Positions 21,590 to 34,860 of a stretch of DNA of 64,000 nucleotides are shown here, piece after piece. Both the position numbers and the translations under genes were made by a program. Within the stretch, counting starts at the first letter, position 1, and every line of letters starts with the position of its first letter. The notes under the pieces were generated by a model. That model was not told the DNA's origin. It searched no databases and was given only the letters and a program-made list of their open reading frames with translations. The stretch lies in contig NC_081409.1 of NCBI RefSeq assembly GCF_030272615.1, positions 912,356,340 to 912,420,339 on the forward strand, given 5' to 3'. This DNA comes from Cryptomeria japonica. Lineage: Eukaryota > Streptophyta > Pinopsida > Cupressales > Cupressaceae.

Positions 21590-23947
21590 TTTTGGGTTTA
21601 CATCTACAATCTCCTTCATTTGATTTAGATTTTAAGTTGCATTTATTAGGGAATGAAAGAATTCTAGTATTGTAGGCCAAAATTTAAAATTGTGGCTTGA
21701 CAGTTTTAATTGGAAACACAATCGCAACAAAGTAAAGTGAATTGTATCTAAATTGAAAACAAAATTTATAAAAAAATTTGCACTCATTCAAAAGCTAATT
21801 ATAATATTATTCATTAGAAAAAAATTGATGAGTAATTTTTATATAATTTGTCATGTGCTGAAGATAAAATTGAGAATACATTATAGAGCAATAAAGAAAA
21901 CAATGAATATAAGTTGTATAAGAACGTCAATGATATCTATATATTTCAAGAAGATCAATGACCATACATTTCAAAAATATGAATGACCAATATTTCAAGA
22001 ATATAATTTATATCATATTTTAGCAACATTATATAGTCTATATATGTTGAAGTAATTTTCAATTTAGATGAGAATGTCTAAAAGGATAAATAAGTTATAA
22101 TTTAGGTATTCGTTTTTTCATTTTTTTGTTATATTGAAATCACTTCTAAATTTGATTTTGATTAATTTATGATGGTAAATGCAATTTGAGTTTCCATGGG
22201 GTGTTTGCTATTGGATTTAACTAGATTAGTTGGCTATGGAAGACTGCAATAGTATACATGACAATTTTCACCTTTATGGAACCTATGAAAGGCATTAGTG
22301 TCCCAGCTAGATGCTCTTGTAGGTTAGATTTACAACTAGGCATTCTTGTAGGTCATCGGACATCACAATGCTCTTACAAGTTACCTAGATAGTGGCTGCT
22401 CCTATAGGTCACTTGGACAATATGGTGGATGCTAGTGTTTTTGCCACTTTGAGAATCTTAAATTTTCACTAGATTGTCATTTCTATGTCTTGAGCTACAC
22501 TTCACTTGTAGAACCTTACCTAATATATTAAATATCATGTTATTGATATTTGAATATCTTAGGGGAAAATGTGGGGGTTGGCTATTTAAAAGACTACTTT
22601 AGTTAGTCTCTTGAGTGGTATATTTCAACTTGAACTTGACCATTAGTAAAAATATTGGAGCATGGCATTCCTATGTGGGATGTTTGTGGTGTGTATAATG
22701 TTTTGCAACCACCAATAACCCTAGGAGGATATCTATATCTAGTGTTGTGTGTGCTAGTGCAATAAAGGGCAAGACATGAGACATAATAGATTGGATTGAT
22801 TTAGGAGGGGATTTAAGGTTAATTTGACGTTTAGCACAAGAGTAAATGAAATGATGGAGGATTGGGGAATTTTAGAAGAATCTAGAAAAAAATATGAAAA
22901 ATATCAAAGGAAATGGAAAAAGCACAAGGAGGGATTGACAATGGGAGAAGTGAAGAAGGACACAAAGGATGAGGATCTACATATTTCCTTTAGTATTCTA
23001 ACTTCAAAACACTCTAACAACCATGAATAAAAGGAATCCTAGTATGAGAAAAGAAACTTGTGAGTAGAGATGGTGAAAATCTTAGTTAGATCTCCTTTTT
23101 ATGTAAAAAAATGAAATTTGAAGGCTTTTATTTTGAGAGTCTCAATTTGATTAGTCGAGCATGTATTAGGGTCATGTAAGATCAAAATAATTTAGTGTGA
23201 AATTTTTAAGATTTGAAAGTTTTCTATAGATAACAATGTCTAGTCCACGTGCCCAATAAATTATTGTTTAGGTGTACCAAATTTTGAATTTGGTTTGAAA
23301 TCTCTTGAGAGGATTTTGGGTATGAAAATAGGCCTAGGAGTGGCTAGAAACCATCCAAAACTAAATAGAAGGCGAAAACATGTCAAATGATTCGATAACA
23401 TACCTAGGACAATGCTAAATCAAGGAAATAAATATAAAACAAGAGTTGTAAAGAAGACAATTTTTAAACTTACATGTTGCCCCCACTTTCATGTGTTGTT
23501 ATAGCTCGGTGAAATAATATGCTAAAGTACATTTTACAAATAATTGAAATATATGTAAATTATAATGATAATAGTAAATATGCATGTATGCATAATATAT
23601 AGATACACACTATGAGCAAAAGAATACAATAAACTTGAAAGCATAAATTGAAATTAAGATAAATCCTACTGTACAAACTCCATTGCATAAGCTAGAAAGG
23701 AACGACATGCCATTTCACCTTTGGATGTGAATGATAAACCTTTGTAGCATTACACTCTGATTTGATGTGATAAATTTGACATAATAGACTTCAAGAAAAT
23801 GAATGAATGATTTAAATGACAAAGTAATGCTCTTACTTATAGACTTGTAAGTGAGATTAGAATGAGGATGATGACTTGAGTCAATTAGAGAGTTTGTGGA
23901 GTCAACTCAGCTACACATTAATGTTTTTCCCTTTTGAGACCAAGAGA

Positions 23948-23981
<34 letters not shown>

Positions 23982-24951
23982 CAATGGATAATTATGCACA
24001 TCAAGTTTCCATTTGTAGACTTAGTTGATTAAAGAAAGAGGCTGGAGTTTCTAAAATGGAGAAGAGTTAACTTGATGGATGCATATTGAGTTTCTAAATA
24101 AAGACAATTGTTCTTTGATTAACTAAATCAAAATGTGATATTCATTTTAATTCTCATAGAAAGTATTTAAAAATGTCACAAGCAATCAAAACAAACAAAA
24201 AGAAAAATGGTCTATAATCTTGTATTCTTAAAGTTGTTCTACTAAACCAACATGTTAGAAGTTTGATGTGTTTGCACTTTGGGTTGCAAAAAGGATTGTT
24301 TGTGTGTTATACTCTTTGATGGCAAAAAGATGCTACATATAATGGTTAGTTAAAAACATGCAAAAGTTGATGACAAAATAAAAATTTAATTGGACCATTA
24401 GATTCCTTATAAAGTCACCAAAAAGGAATATTGTATATGCAAGTCATACCTTATTATACTTGATTTTTGGTTGCTGATTTTAAGAAATAACTTAATCCAT
24501 AGTGTTTGTCTCAAAACTTGTGATATGGAAAGAAAAACACTAGATTAACATTTGCATTAAACTATGTGAATCCTTCTCCCATTCAACATCAGAGATGTGA
24601 GTGGGCTTGGCTTATTGTCCACAAGGAAGAGCCAATGTTGTCCTTGACTCACACTTATGTTTGTATGTATGCAATAGGGATTTGTTATGTGTGTGCAACA
24701 ACTAGGTAAAAGAAGGCCAAATCAAATTTGATTAACATAATGCAAAAAATACATTGCAAAAGTACAAAAGATAGTCAAAGACCCGGAAATGAGATAAAAA
24801 GAAGAACCTAATGCTGAAATCTAGTATTCATTGTGTTGGACTAAAGAGCTAGGCACTTATGTCTTGAAAGTAATTTCGTAAAAAAATGGTGTCAGAAACA
24901 AAATCAAGAGGATACTAGGTCGTTGTCCTCAAAAATTTAGGAAAAAATGCT
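21590..24951. other. Intergenic spacer downstream of AOX
   Basis: 3.4 kb of AT-rich DNA. It will include the AOX 3' UTR in its first few hundred bases; I cannot place the poly(A) site. A charged open frame at 22824-23030 (68 codons, Lys/Glu-rich) has no recognised motif and may be chance. A TA microsatellite is listed separately. No other gene is supported. Confidence 0.6.
23951..23978. repeat. TA dinucleotide microsatellite
   Basis: Fourteen uninterrupted TA units between GGA and CACCAATGG. Confidence 0.95.
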
Positions 24952-24956
24952 TGGAC

Positions 24957-26010
24957 TATTGGTATTTTGGTATGGTTTTGTCATTGATGTCAACACCTAC
25001 TAAACACTTATCAACTCTGGCACTTTGGAGAATCAACAACATTCACCAGCAAGCAAGTGACTTATGCACAGTCACTGGTATATGGTACACCGGCATGATA
25101 TAATGTTCACCAGCACTTGGAATAGCATGGAAAACACCTGGTTATGTCGAAGACATCGTTTGGACACTTTGTCTTGGAGTTTTGGTCATTGGCATATTTC
25201 GTATTTGCCTATTTGTTGTTACCGGCAAATAGGTCCAGAATATACACCGACAGGGTTATCTTTTCCAGATCAGCATGACACACTATGGAGATGTCTCACT
25301 ATTGTTGTAAATGCATCAAGCCGACATGTTGAATCAGTTATTGCATCGAACATTGTTTTTCTTGTAAATTGATTTTATTGTAATATCCTTTAGAGCCGAC
25401 CTACTAAAATTGGTCTTAGGTTATGATATAAATATTTGTAAGATCATAAGGAGAATGTGAAAAAAAAGAATTGGTGAAGGTATATGCGAGAATAAGCAGA
25501 GCTATACATGCAGACATCATTTGAAGGTTGAAGGAAGGCTTTTATGAAGACAATAAGAACTACGCCGGTACTGAATCTAACATAGAGAGATGCTAATTTG
25601 AGCAGTACATCCTTATTGGATTTAACCATCCAATTGTAGTCAGTGTGACTCCTAATTGTGTTTGAGCAGTGAGCTCTAGGCGCTTGGCCTTTCTGCATGT
25701 GTAGACCCCATTTGTATATACATACTATCTACAGTAGTATCATCTGATTGTGGGTAAGGCTTCCCACCGTGGTTTTTCCCCTTACAAAGTTTCCATGCAC
25801 AAATATTGGTGTTATGTGTTGTGGATGACTTTGTGTTTTTGTTTCATGCATTAATCTTTATCGGTATTACAATTAACTGATAAAACTGTCTACCGACATT
25901 AAAGACTGGTTTACCGGTATTAAGCATTAAGTTGGTACAATTGTTTTTGGTCTGAATTTGTTATACAACTGATTCACCCCCCCCCTCTCAGTTGTCTCAG
26001 GGACCTAACA
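24957..26010 (+). repeat. 5' LTR of element A
   Basis: Starts TATTGG (expected TGTTGG; the 3' LTR at 30539 has TGTTGG) and ends CCTAACA. A TATA box, TATAAATA, lies at 25427-25434. A poly-C run followed by TCTCAGTTGTCTC precedes the end. Confidence 0.93.
25427..25434 (+). promoter_or_regulatory. TATA box of the element A LTR
   Basis: TATAAATA within GGTTATGATATAAATA. The same context occurs in the LTRs of B, E and F, so this is the likely family promoter. Transcription would start roughly 30 bp downstream. Confidence 0.6.
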
Positions 26011-26012
26011 AT

Positions 26013-26024
26013 TGGTATCAGAGC
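26013..26024 (+). other. Primer binding site of element A (iMet tRNA)
   Basis: TGGTATCAGAGC, two bases after the 5' LTR, is the standard complement of the plant initiator-methionine tRNA 3' end. Confidence 0.95.
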
Positions 26025-26067
26025 ATAGTCCTCTTTTTGCAGAAGTTTAACAGATTGAGGAGATTCA

Positions 26068-29000
26068 ATGTCTACTAACTATTTAAGGAAGGACAGTCCT
26101 AAACTTGATGGAACCAACTATGGCATATGGAAGATTCGAATGGAGACACATTTGAATTGCATTGGAAAGGACATTTGGGATGTTACAAAGAATGACTATA
26201 CAAATCCTACAACCAATCAGCCTAGTCCACCAAACTTGGCTAAAGATGAAGAAAATGATTGCAAAACAAGAGAAGCACTTTTGAGCGCATTAACAGATCA
26301 GCAAATCATGGGATTATCAGATAGATCAACTGCTAAAGCTATTTGGGATCATTTGGAAACATTGAATGAAGGAGATTCCACAGTCAAAATTGCAAAACTT
26401 GAAAGCTTCCGGGTCAGGTATGAAAATCTGAAAATAGAAGAAGATGAAAGGATTTATGCTTTTATGGAAAGAGTAAATGAAATTGTTTTGGGTATGAAAT
26501 GTTGTGGAGGAACCTTAAGTGAAGATAAAATTGTTTCAAAAGTTTTAAGATGATTGCCACTGGCATATAAAATGAAGGTTACTGCTATAAATGAGTTAAG
26601 AACAATGCCTAATACATTAGTAGCTAGGGATACATTGATTGGAAAACTTTCAGCTTTTGAAATCGAGGAATTTGGTCCTATTGCTACTATAAAGACAGAT
26701 TTAGCTTTTAAGGCATCAACATCATCTGCACCATCATTTGACAAGTCTAATTGGAAAGCCTTTTATGCAAGAGAACTTGAGGAAAGCAGGAGAGAAAATG
26801 AAAAACTTGAAGCACTATTTGCAAGAAAAATGCCTAAAGGTCCAGTTGGAAGTAAATATGAAGGTAAAGCACCCTTTAAATGCTTTAATTGTAATAAGAT
26901 TGGTCATATGGCTTCTAGATACCCTGATAGACATGCTAGACTAAGAGAAGAAGCTAGGAGAACATACAAGCCTAACCCTAAATATCAGAGATACAAATTT
27001 AAGAAGAATAAAGATAAATCTTGTTATCTTGCTGATGAAGGAGTGATTGATGATTCTGATGAAGATCCGACAGACAATGGATGAGTTTTTGTTGCTATAA
27101 TAGAAGATCAACCGACACCTACTATTCAACCGGTAGAGCAGGCCTTGACAGCTAAAGTTGAAGTTAAGGATGAATGGATCATTGATTCAGGATGCTCACA
27201 TCATATGATTGGTGATAAAAGTAAATTTTTGAACTTTCAGGAATATAATGGAGGCTTAGTAAGATTTGGAGATGATAAAGCTTGTTTGATCAAAGGTAAA
27301 GGTACAATATCTCTTGATGGTAAGCATAATACTGACAATGTTTACTATGTTGAAGGTTTAAAGCATAATCCTTTGAGTGTTGGTCAATTAGTTGAGAAAG
27401 GATTTCAGTTACAATTCAAAAATGGAAAATGCAAATCATGAATAGAACTGGTTTGGAAATTGCAACCAGTAATCAAACTAGAGGTAATATCTTTCATTTG
27501 AATAATAGTGAAAAGACATGCTTGATTGCACATATTGATGAAAGTTGGCTATGGCATAAGAGACTCTGTCATGTAAATTTTGATTGCATGGTAAAAATCA
27601 GTACTACTAAGGCAATTAGAGATTTACCTAAAATTGTCAAACCTCACAATACAGTATGTAAGGAATGTCAATTTGGAAAACAAGTTAGAGCTACTTTCAA
27701 AAGTATTCCAGAAAAATCAAATAATGCTCTTGACTTAATTCATACTGATTTATGTGGTCCAGCTAGAACTAAAAGTTTGCAAGGTGATAGATATTTCATG
27801 CTAATCATTGATGACTACTCTAGAATGTGTTGGGTTACTTTTCTCAGAGAAAAATCAGAGGCACTTGGAAAGTTCAAACTGTTCAAAGCAATGGTAGAGA
27901 ATGGAACTGGTAAGAAAATCAAATGTCTGAGATCAGATCAAGGAGGAGAATTTACATCCAAGGAATTTAATGCATTCTGTGAAGTGAATGGAATCAGAAG
28001 ACAACTATCAGCACCCCAGACACCACAGTAGAATGGAGTCGTTGAAAGGAAAAATAGAACTATCTTGGATGCAGCAAGAAGTATGTTATCAGAAGCAAAT
28101 CTACCACATGTGTATTGGAGAGAGGCAGTAAGTACATCGGTCTATACATTCAACAAAGTTCACATCAAAGGTGAAACTGATAAGAACCCTCATGAACTAT
28201 GGTTTGATATTACTCCTACTCTTAAATATTTCAGAATATTTGGAAGTAAATGCTATATTAGAAGGGATGAGTATATTGGCAAATTTGATCCTAGAAGTGA
28301 TGAAGGGATATTTCTTGGTTATTCATCTAAGAGCAAGGCATATAGATGTTTTAACAAAAGATTGCAGAAAATTGTTGAGAGTACAAATGTGAAGATTGAT
28401 GAACAATTCAGAGGAACTTCAAGGTATATAGACTCTGAACTGGCAACATAGATTCTAACAAATGAACCTACATTGAACCCATTGGTACAAAATGAAGATC
28501 CAGTTACACCGGTATCATCTGAAAATTCCATAGTAATTGAGGAACAACAACAAACGAAGATACCCCGGTATGTAAGACTGAATCACTTTGAAGATTAGAT
28601 AATTGGGAACAAGAATAAAGGAGTTATGATAAGAGGAAGACTGGCAAATGAAGAGGTATGTCTTATTTCTCAAATTGAACCATCATCAATTAATGAAGCA
28701 TGTGAAGATAAACACTGGATTAAAGCTATGGAAGAGGAACTAGAACAAATTGAGAAAAATAACACATGGACATTAGTTCCCCAGCCTAAAGACAAAAATG
28801 TGATTGGAACAAAGTGGGTATTCAGAAACAAACTTAATGAAGATGGTAAGGTAATCAGGAATAAAACAAGACTAGTGTGTAAGGGATATTCTCAGAAAGA
28901 AGGAATTGATTATAATGAAACCTTTGCACTGGTAGCTAGAATTGAGGCAGTCAGATTATTTTTGGCTTTTGCAGCACACAAGAACTACAAAGTATATCAA

Positions 29001-30212
29001 ATGGATATTAAATGTGCATTTCTGAATGGAGATCTTGAAGAAGAAGTTTACATTGAACAACCTGATGGATTTTCTTTGACAAGTAACAAAGATATGATTT
29101 GCAGGTTAAGGAAAGCTTTGTATGGGTTGAAACAATCTCCAAGAGCTTGGTTTGCAAGATTGGATAAGTATCTTTTGAAGATTGGTTTTTCTAAAGGTAA
29201 TGCTGACAACAGCTTATATTAAAAAGTGGCAAATGATGACATCTTGATTATAGAAGTTTTTGTTGATGATATAATCTTTGGAGGAGAAGATGGATTATGT
29301 AAAGAATTTTCTATTGAAATGCAACAAGAATTTGAAATGTCTATGATTGGAGAAATAAAATTCTTTTTAGGATTGTAGATTTCACAGACTGATAAAGTTA
29401 TATTCTTGAGTCAATCCAAGTACTTGAAGGAGTTATTAAAGAAATTTGGGATGGAGAACTCTAAACCGGTAAGCACACCTATGACTACAAATGACAAATT
29501 ATCACTAAGGGATGAATCTACACCTGTTAATCCGACTAGGTACAAATCTATGATAGGAGGTTTACTGTATTTGACACAAACAAGACCTGATATCATGAAT
29601 GCAATATGTATTGTTTCAAGATTTCAGAGTAATCCTATAGAAAATCATGAATCAACAGTAAAAAGGATTTTCTAGTACTTGCAAGGCACTACAAATCTTG
29701 GATTATGGTATCCTAGAGATGAAAACTTTGAATTATGTGCATACACAGATGCAAATTGGGCAGGAGATGTGGATGATAGAAAAAGCACCACTGGTGGAGC
29801 ATTCTTTCTTGGAAGCAGATTAATTTCTTGGTTGAGTAAGAAACAAAGTTGTACATCTTTATCAACAGCTGAATCAAAATATGTTGTAGCAGCAACCAAC
29901 TGTACACAGGTACTATGGCTTAAGCAAATGTTGAAGGATATAAAGGTAAAATGCAAGGAACCTATTACTATCTATTGTGATAACACTGCAACAATTGATA
30001 TATCTAAAAATCTGGTATTACATTCTAAAACCAAACATGTTTCTATCAAACTGAATTTTCTAAGGGAAAATGTTGAAGAAAAAGAAATTAAACTAGTTTA
30101 TGTGAATACTAAAGAGAAGATTGCAGATATTTTCACTAAACCTCTACCTAAGGAGACTTTTGAATATCTCAGAGACCAGCTTGGGGTCATACCCTCACTG
30201 GTAGAAACTTAG
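26068..30212 (+). pseudogene. Element A gag-pol polyprotein, with stops and a frameshift
   Basis: Gag starts at ATG 26068 with KLDGTNYGIWKIRMETHL (UBN2/copia-type gag). The zinc knuckle (26881-26922) reads CFNCNKIGHMASRY, with Tyr replacing the last Cys. Protease keeps WIIDSGC with the catalytic DSG near 27175. Integrase has the HHCC zinc region (WHKRLCH, CKECQFG) and the DDE core (HTDLCGP, SDQGGEF, VVERKN). RT carries KARMD[14 protein letters not shown] blocks and FVDD for YVDD near 29260. RNase H has TDANWAGD and ends in VET at 30212. Breaks: TGA 26551, TGA 27082, a frameshift near 27430, TAG 28028, TAG 28449, TAG 28597, TAA 29219, TAG 29376 and TAG 29673. Most stops are explained by C-to-T or G-to-A changes. 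Confidence 0.95.
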
Positions 30213-30290
30213 ACGGTTGATGATAGTCATCAACCAACAAAAATAACAGAGAAATCTTTTACTCCGGCTTTGATGAGAAAGCTACTTCTC

Positions 30291-30538
30291 AGAGGGAGTA
30301 GTTGGTATAGTGGATTGGTTGGTATTTTGTATTTGAAAAATGGTCTTTATATTGCTTTGGCATTTGATGTCAAAGAGGGAGAGATTGGTATGGAAAAACA
30401 CAAAGAAAACTCATGTCACTCCCAGGGGGAGAGATTGTTACTTTGGGGAGATAATTGGTTTTTGGTATTTGGCATTTCTGTTTTGGTACTTTGATGGTTT
30501 TTCCATCTTGTGTTGCCATCAATGCCAAAGGGGGAGAT
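30291..30538 (+). other. Multiple polypurine tracts of element A
   Basis: Five purine blocks of one type: AGAGGGAGTA (30291), AAAGAGGGAGAGATTGG (30372), AGGGGGAGAGATTG (30424), TGGGGAGATAATTGG (30444) and the terminal AAAGGGGGAGAT (30527-30538) abutting the 3' LTR. The last one should prime plus-strand synthesis. The others are spare or regulatory copies, as reported for Sireviruses. Confidence 0.8.
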
Positions 30539-31592
30539 TGTTGGTATTTTGGTATGGTTTTGTCATTGCTATCAACACCTACTAAACACTTATCAACTCT
30601 GGCACTTTAGAGAATCAGCAACATTCATCGACAAGCAAGTGACTTATGCACAGTCATCGGTATATGGTACACCGACAAGATATAATGTTCACTGACACTT
30701 GGAATAGCATGGAAAACACCTGGTTATGTCGAAGACATCGTTTGGACACTTTGTCTTGGAGTTTTGGTCATTTGCATATTTCGTATTTGCATATTTGTTG
30801 TTATCGGCAAATAGGTCCAGAATATACACTGACAGGTTTATCTTTTCCAGATCAACACGAGACACTATGGAGATGTCTCACTATTGTTGTAAATGCATCA
30901 AGCCGACATGTTGAATCGGTTATTGCATTAGACATTGTTTTGCTTGTAAATTGATTTTATTGTAATATCCTTTAGAGCTGACCTACTAAAATTGGTCTTA
31001 GGTTATGATATAAATATTTGTAAGATCATAAGGAGAATGTGAAAAAAAAGAATTGGTGAAGGTATATGCAAGAATAAGCAGAGCTATACATGCAAACATC
31101 ATTTGAAGGTTGAAGGAAGGTTTTTGTGAAGACAATCAGAACTACACCGGTACTGAATCCAGCATAGAGAGATGCTAATTTGAGCAGTACATCCTTATTG
31201 GATTTAACCATCCAATTGTAGTCAGTGTGACTCCTAATTGTGTTTGAGTAGTGAACTCTAGGCACTTGGCCTTTCTGCATGTGCAGACCCCATTTGTATA
31301 CACATACTATCTGTAGTAGTATCATCTGATTGTGGGTAATGTTTCCCACCGTCGTTTTTCCCCTTACAGGGTTTCCACATACAAATATTGGTGTTATGTG
31401 TTGTGGATGACTTTGTCTTTTTGTTTCATGCATTAATATTTACCGATATTACAATTAACTGATAAAACTGTCTACCGACATTAAAGACTGGTTTACCGGT
31501 ATTAAGCATTAAGTTGGTAAAATTGTTTTTGGTCTAAATTTGTTAGACAATTGATTCACCCCTCCCCTCTCAGTTGTCTCTGGGACCTAACA
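30539..31592 (+). repeat. 3' LTR of element A
   Basis: TGTTGG to CCTAACA, 1054 bp, the same length as the 5' LTR, followed by target-site copy TGGAC. Differences from the 5' LTR are scattered single bases. Confidence 0.95.
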
Positions 31593-31597
31593 TGGAC

Positions 31598-34500
31598 ACT
31601 ATTGCCCAATAGTAGTCAATGGGTGTTTTGTTGTCTAAAGTTTGAAACTATGTCATAGTTTTCTCTACTTGTTTGTATCACTATAGTGATCAAAATCCTT
31701 TGGATCTGCACTTGTAGACATGAAAGAAGGGGAAAAGTTATGTTGCATAGGGCCTTGCCTAAGTCAAACCCCATGTTGGCATTCTCACCCCCACAACAAG
31801 AATGATGCATTATAATCATCGCATGCTCCCTCAGGAGTAGAGGCAAAATAAATGAAATAAACCATAATGAATTCCTTAGGCATAAAACCCTTACTGGAAT
31901 CTCATGTAAGGTGATTTTGATTTTCTCTCACGAATTCTTTCAAAAAGGTTAGTACAACATGATAATAATGATGAATTGTAAACAATAAGTGATACTTGAT
32001 AGCATATCGATGTATGTTTGATAATGTCTTCAATATCCTTAACTTGAATGCTCTTGAATTCTTAGGATTGGAGAGAGAGACTCTTAGAAAGTGTTGTAAA
32101 TGATAAAGGGAGTTTGTTTTATATGCAACTAACACCTTTTCACAAAAATCTCTTTTTAGAGAGGTCAACAATAAGGTTATATAAAGGGATCGAGGTCAAC
32201 ATTTAAACATTTGAAGTTGGGGCCAAATTGAGAGGTTACTACTACTAAGTGCTAGTTTCTAGCCTTTTTTGGCAATTTGAAGGTCCAAATTGAGAAGACA
32301 CTAGCATTGGGAATTAGAGTCCTACTCAATTTGATGGTTAAAAGGGCCAAACACTAGAGGTCGTGTCCAAGTTTGTTTTTCGAGGCCAAGATAAGCACTT
32401 TCATATAATCAATCGTAAGTACCAAAATGAGCATTAAACACTATGTCAAATTGTGAGGGGTACAAAATGTATGATGCTACATTGAGTCCCCACTTTAGCT
32501 AGGGTATTAGCTTATGCACATACACACAATATGCAAGAAATTGAGGTCAAGGCACTTATTAAACATGCTCACATGAAGAAGACACATATAAAGTATAAAG
32601 AAAACACATAAGACAGACAAGGTAATTATGAAGCATATAGTGACAATTGTTAATACACACTTAAGAAAACAAAGATTCCAAGTTACCAAGGTAAGGAGAC
32701 CTTGGTATGAAAGGTTGTCTCAATACCAAGAATCATCCTTAAAATATAATAAACACATAATCAATACATATAAAACACACAAACAAGAACATAAATATAT
32801 GCACAAACTCAATAATAGACATGTAGGAAATCAATTAGTTATAACAAACAAGGGTACACGACTTTGACACTAGTTTTCTCTATGGGTAGGGTCATGAACA
32901 TTTAAAAAGGTCCTAAGGGTCTAGCAAGTTGCATTTTGCTAGATTAACATGGATGGTCAACACGTTAGGGAGTGTAAACAAAGGATCACAAAATAACGTT
33001 GTATTATGCTAGGTGATCACAAGGTACACAAATTCACAAAATAGCAAGCTACATTGTGCTAGGTGAATGTGCATTGTTAAGTCATAAATTACACTGGCTA
33101 GCAAGTTGTGTTATGTTGGGTGATTCATAGACCATCAACACTTGAAGAAGCACAAACAAAATGAGATCACAAAATATCAAGCTACATTATGCTAGGTGAT
33201 CAAGGTGAAACATATGAATTCTACTAGCCAATAAGTTATGTTATACTGGGTGATTCATAGACCACTAAAATTTGTAAGAGATAGAATGATAACCATGGCT
33301 CAAAGGGCATTATGAAAATGACACCACCACAAAGGGGGCAGATCAATAAGATCAAAGTTAAGGAGGCCATATTCTCCCCCACCCCCTCCCCTTAAAAATG
33401 TTAGTATATTACCATGCTAATATTTTAAGGAATCAAGAATAGAAGGGGATCCTCAAAAGGATACACACTTCCAAAAACCAGTTATCCTTTCCCCAATCTA
33501 CAAGTGAGAATAACTACACTGCAGACTTTTATGTTGCTACCATAGATAAAGAATGGTTGCAATTTAGATTGTACCACCATGAATGATAATGAGGCCTTGT
33601 ATAAGGCTACAAATGTCACATATTGGGGAGAAACATAATAGAAAAAACTTTATCAATTATGAGGGAGAGGACAAAGAAGAAACCTGATATCACTTTTCAT
33701 GCGAAGAACAAACAAGTGCATCAACCAATGGGAGGGTAATAAAATCAAAATCAAGAAGTTGTACTTTATCCCTTAAGGCCCAACATTCACTATTGGAATA
33801 GACAAGCACTCAATTATATGCACAAAAGAACATTTTCTTCTATTATGTTTATGAAATTTATTATATTTCAGATGAGGAAGAGTAATCAAGTGGACTTTGA
33901 GGAGCCCCAACAATATTTTCTCATCTCTATAACGAGAAGATCTAGAGAAAATAGGCAATGGAGGAGGGACTGTAGACAAAGGAGAAGGTTAGCAACCTAA
34001 TTTTTTTTAATAAAGTTAAGGTGTAGGTTTCACAAGAGCCTTAACTTGTTCCACGCACACTAAATCATATCCATTGCATCCAAGTTTAGAAAAGAAAATG
34101 AATCTAGTCCCATAACATGTTTCTAACTCAAGAAAAACTATAAGAAACCCCCCTGGAAAAAGGTTTAAAATCTTGGTCAACTTTTGTTGTTCATAGAAAT
34201 AGCATTTAGTTGTATTGGTGAAATTTTTATTTTTTCTGAAACAAAATATTAATGTTGTTGGCAAAATTTTAAAATCAACCAAAATTAATAGAAAATGTTT
34301 ACAAATACTTATCTTCCTTAAAAAACAAAAACTATTATTGTTGGCAAAAAAATTTTGTATTCAAATAAATATAATATATTTTTTTGGTTAATCATGTGCA
34401 TATTAAAATTAAAAGAATTGTTTTCATTGGTGAATTATGCTTTGATTTTAAACAAACAAAAATAAATGTACTAGCTAATTATATAAATTTAAAAAAGTTA

Positions 34501-34860
34501 GTGAATATGTTGGTAAGTGTTTGAAAATTTATAATTGCATTGGCAAAAGTAGTAACTACTTAATGATAATAATCAATTTACTTGACAAATTTTCATTTCT
34601 ACTCATGAGTGCTTTAATTTTCCCTTAGCATTTGTAATATGTATTCTTATGTTGTGGTGAATTAAAAGCATAGAAAATTTTAACAAGAAATAAACATAAA
34701 TAAAGAAATGTGTACGTTAACATTGTATTTGTAATATTGTATTTATAATGATAAATGAAAACATTTATACAATACAAAATCTTCTGATCTATCCTTTGAT
34801 TAATTTTATCTACTATTAAATTGCTGCATTTTAATTAAGAAAATCATTCACTCACTGAAA
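31598..34860. other. Intergenic spacer between elements A and B
   Basis: 3.3 kb, AT-rich, no supported gene. It holds a degenerate tandem array at 32925-33290 (listed separately) and a CT-rich tract at 33373-33393. Short frames on both strands lack recognisable motifs. Confidence 0.6.
32925..33290 (+). repeat. Degenerate tandem repeat, about six units
   Basis: A core close to AGCAAGCTACATTATGCTAGGTGATCA recurs near 32927, 32991, 33042, 33098, 33174 and 33229. Alternate units (33098 and 33229) share the extension GATTCATAGACCA, suggesting a higher-order unit of about 130 bp. Confidence 0.7.

Larger units (their letters stand above)
24957..31592 (+). mobile_element. Copia element A (Sirevirus-like), complete but inactivated
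   Basis: A 6.6-kb element flanked by a perfect TGGAC target-site duplication (24952-24956 and 31593-31597). Order: 5' LTR, iMet primer site, gag-protease-integrase-RT-RNase H, a region of repeated polypurine tracts, 3' LTR. Integrase before RT is the Ty1/copia order. The polypurine series before the 3' LTR is a known trait of Sireviruses. Both LTRs are 1054 bp and look very similar by eye, so the insertion is fairly young, yet the coding region already has several stops. Confidence 0.95.

Noticed and set aside
22824-23030. 68-codon charged frame in the spacer after AOX
   Set aside because: No motif, no neighbouring frames, no sign of splicing; cannot be told from chance.
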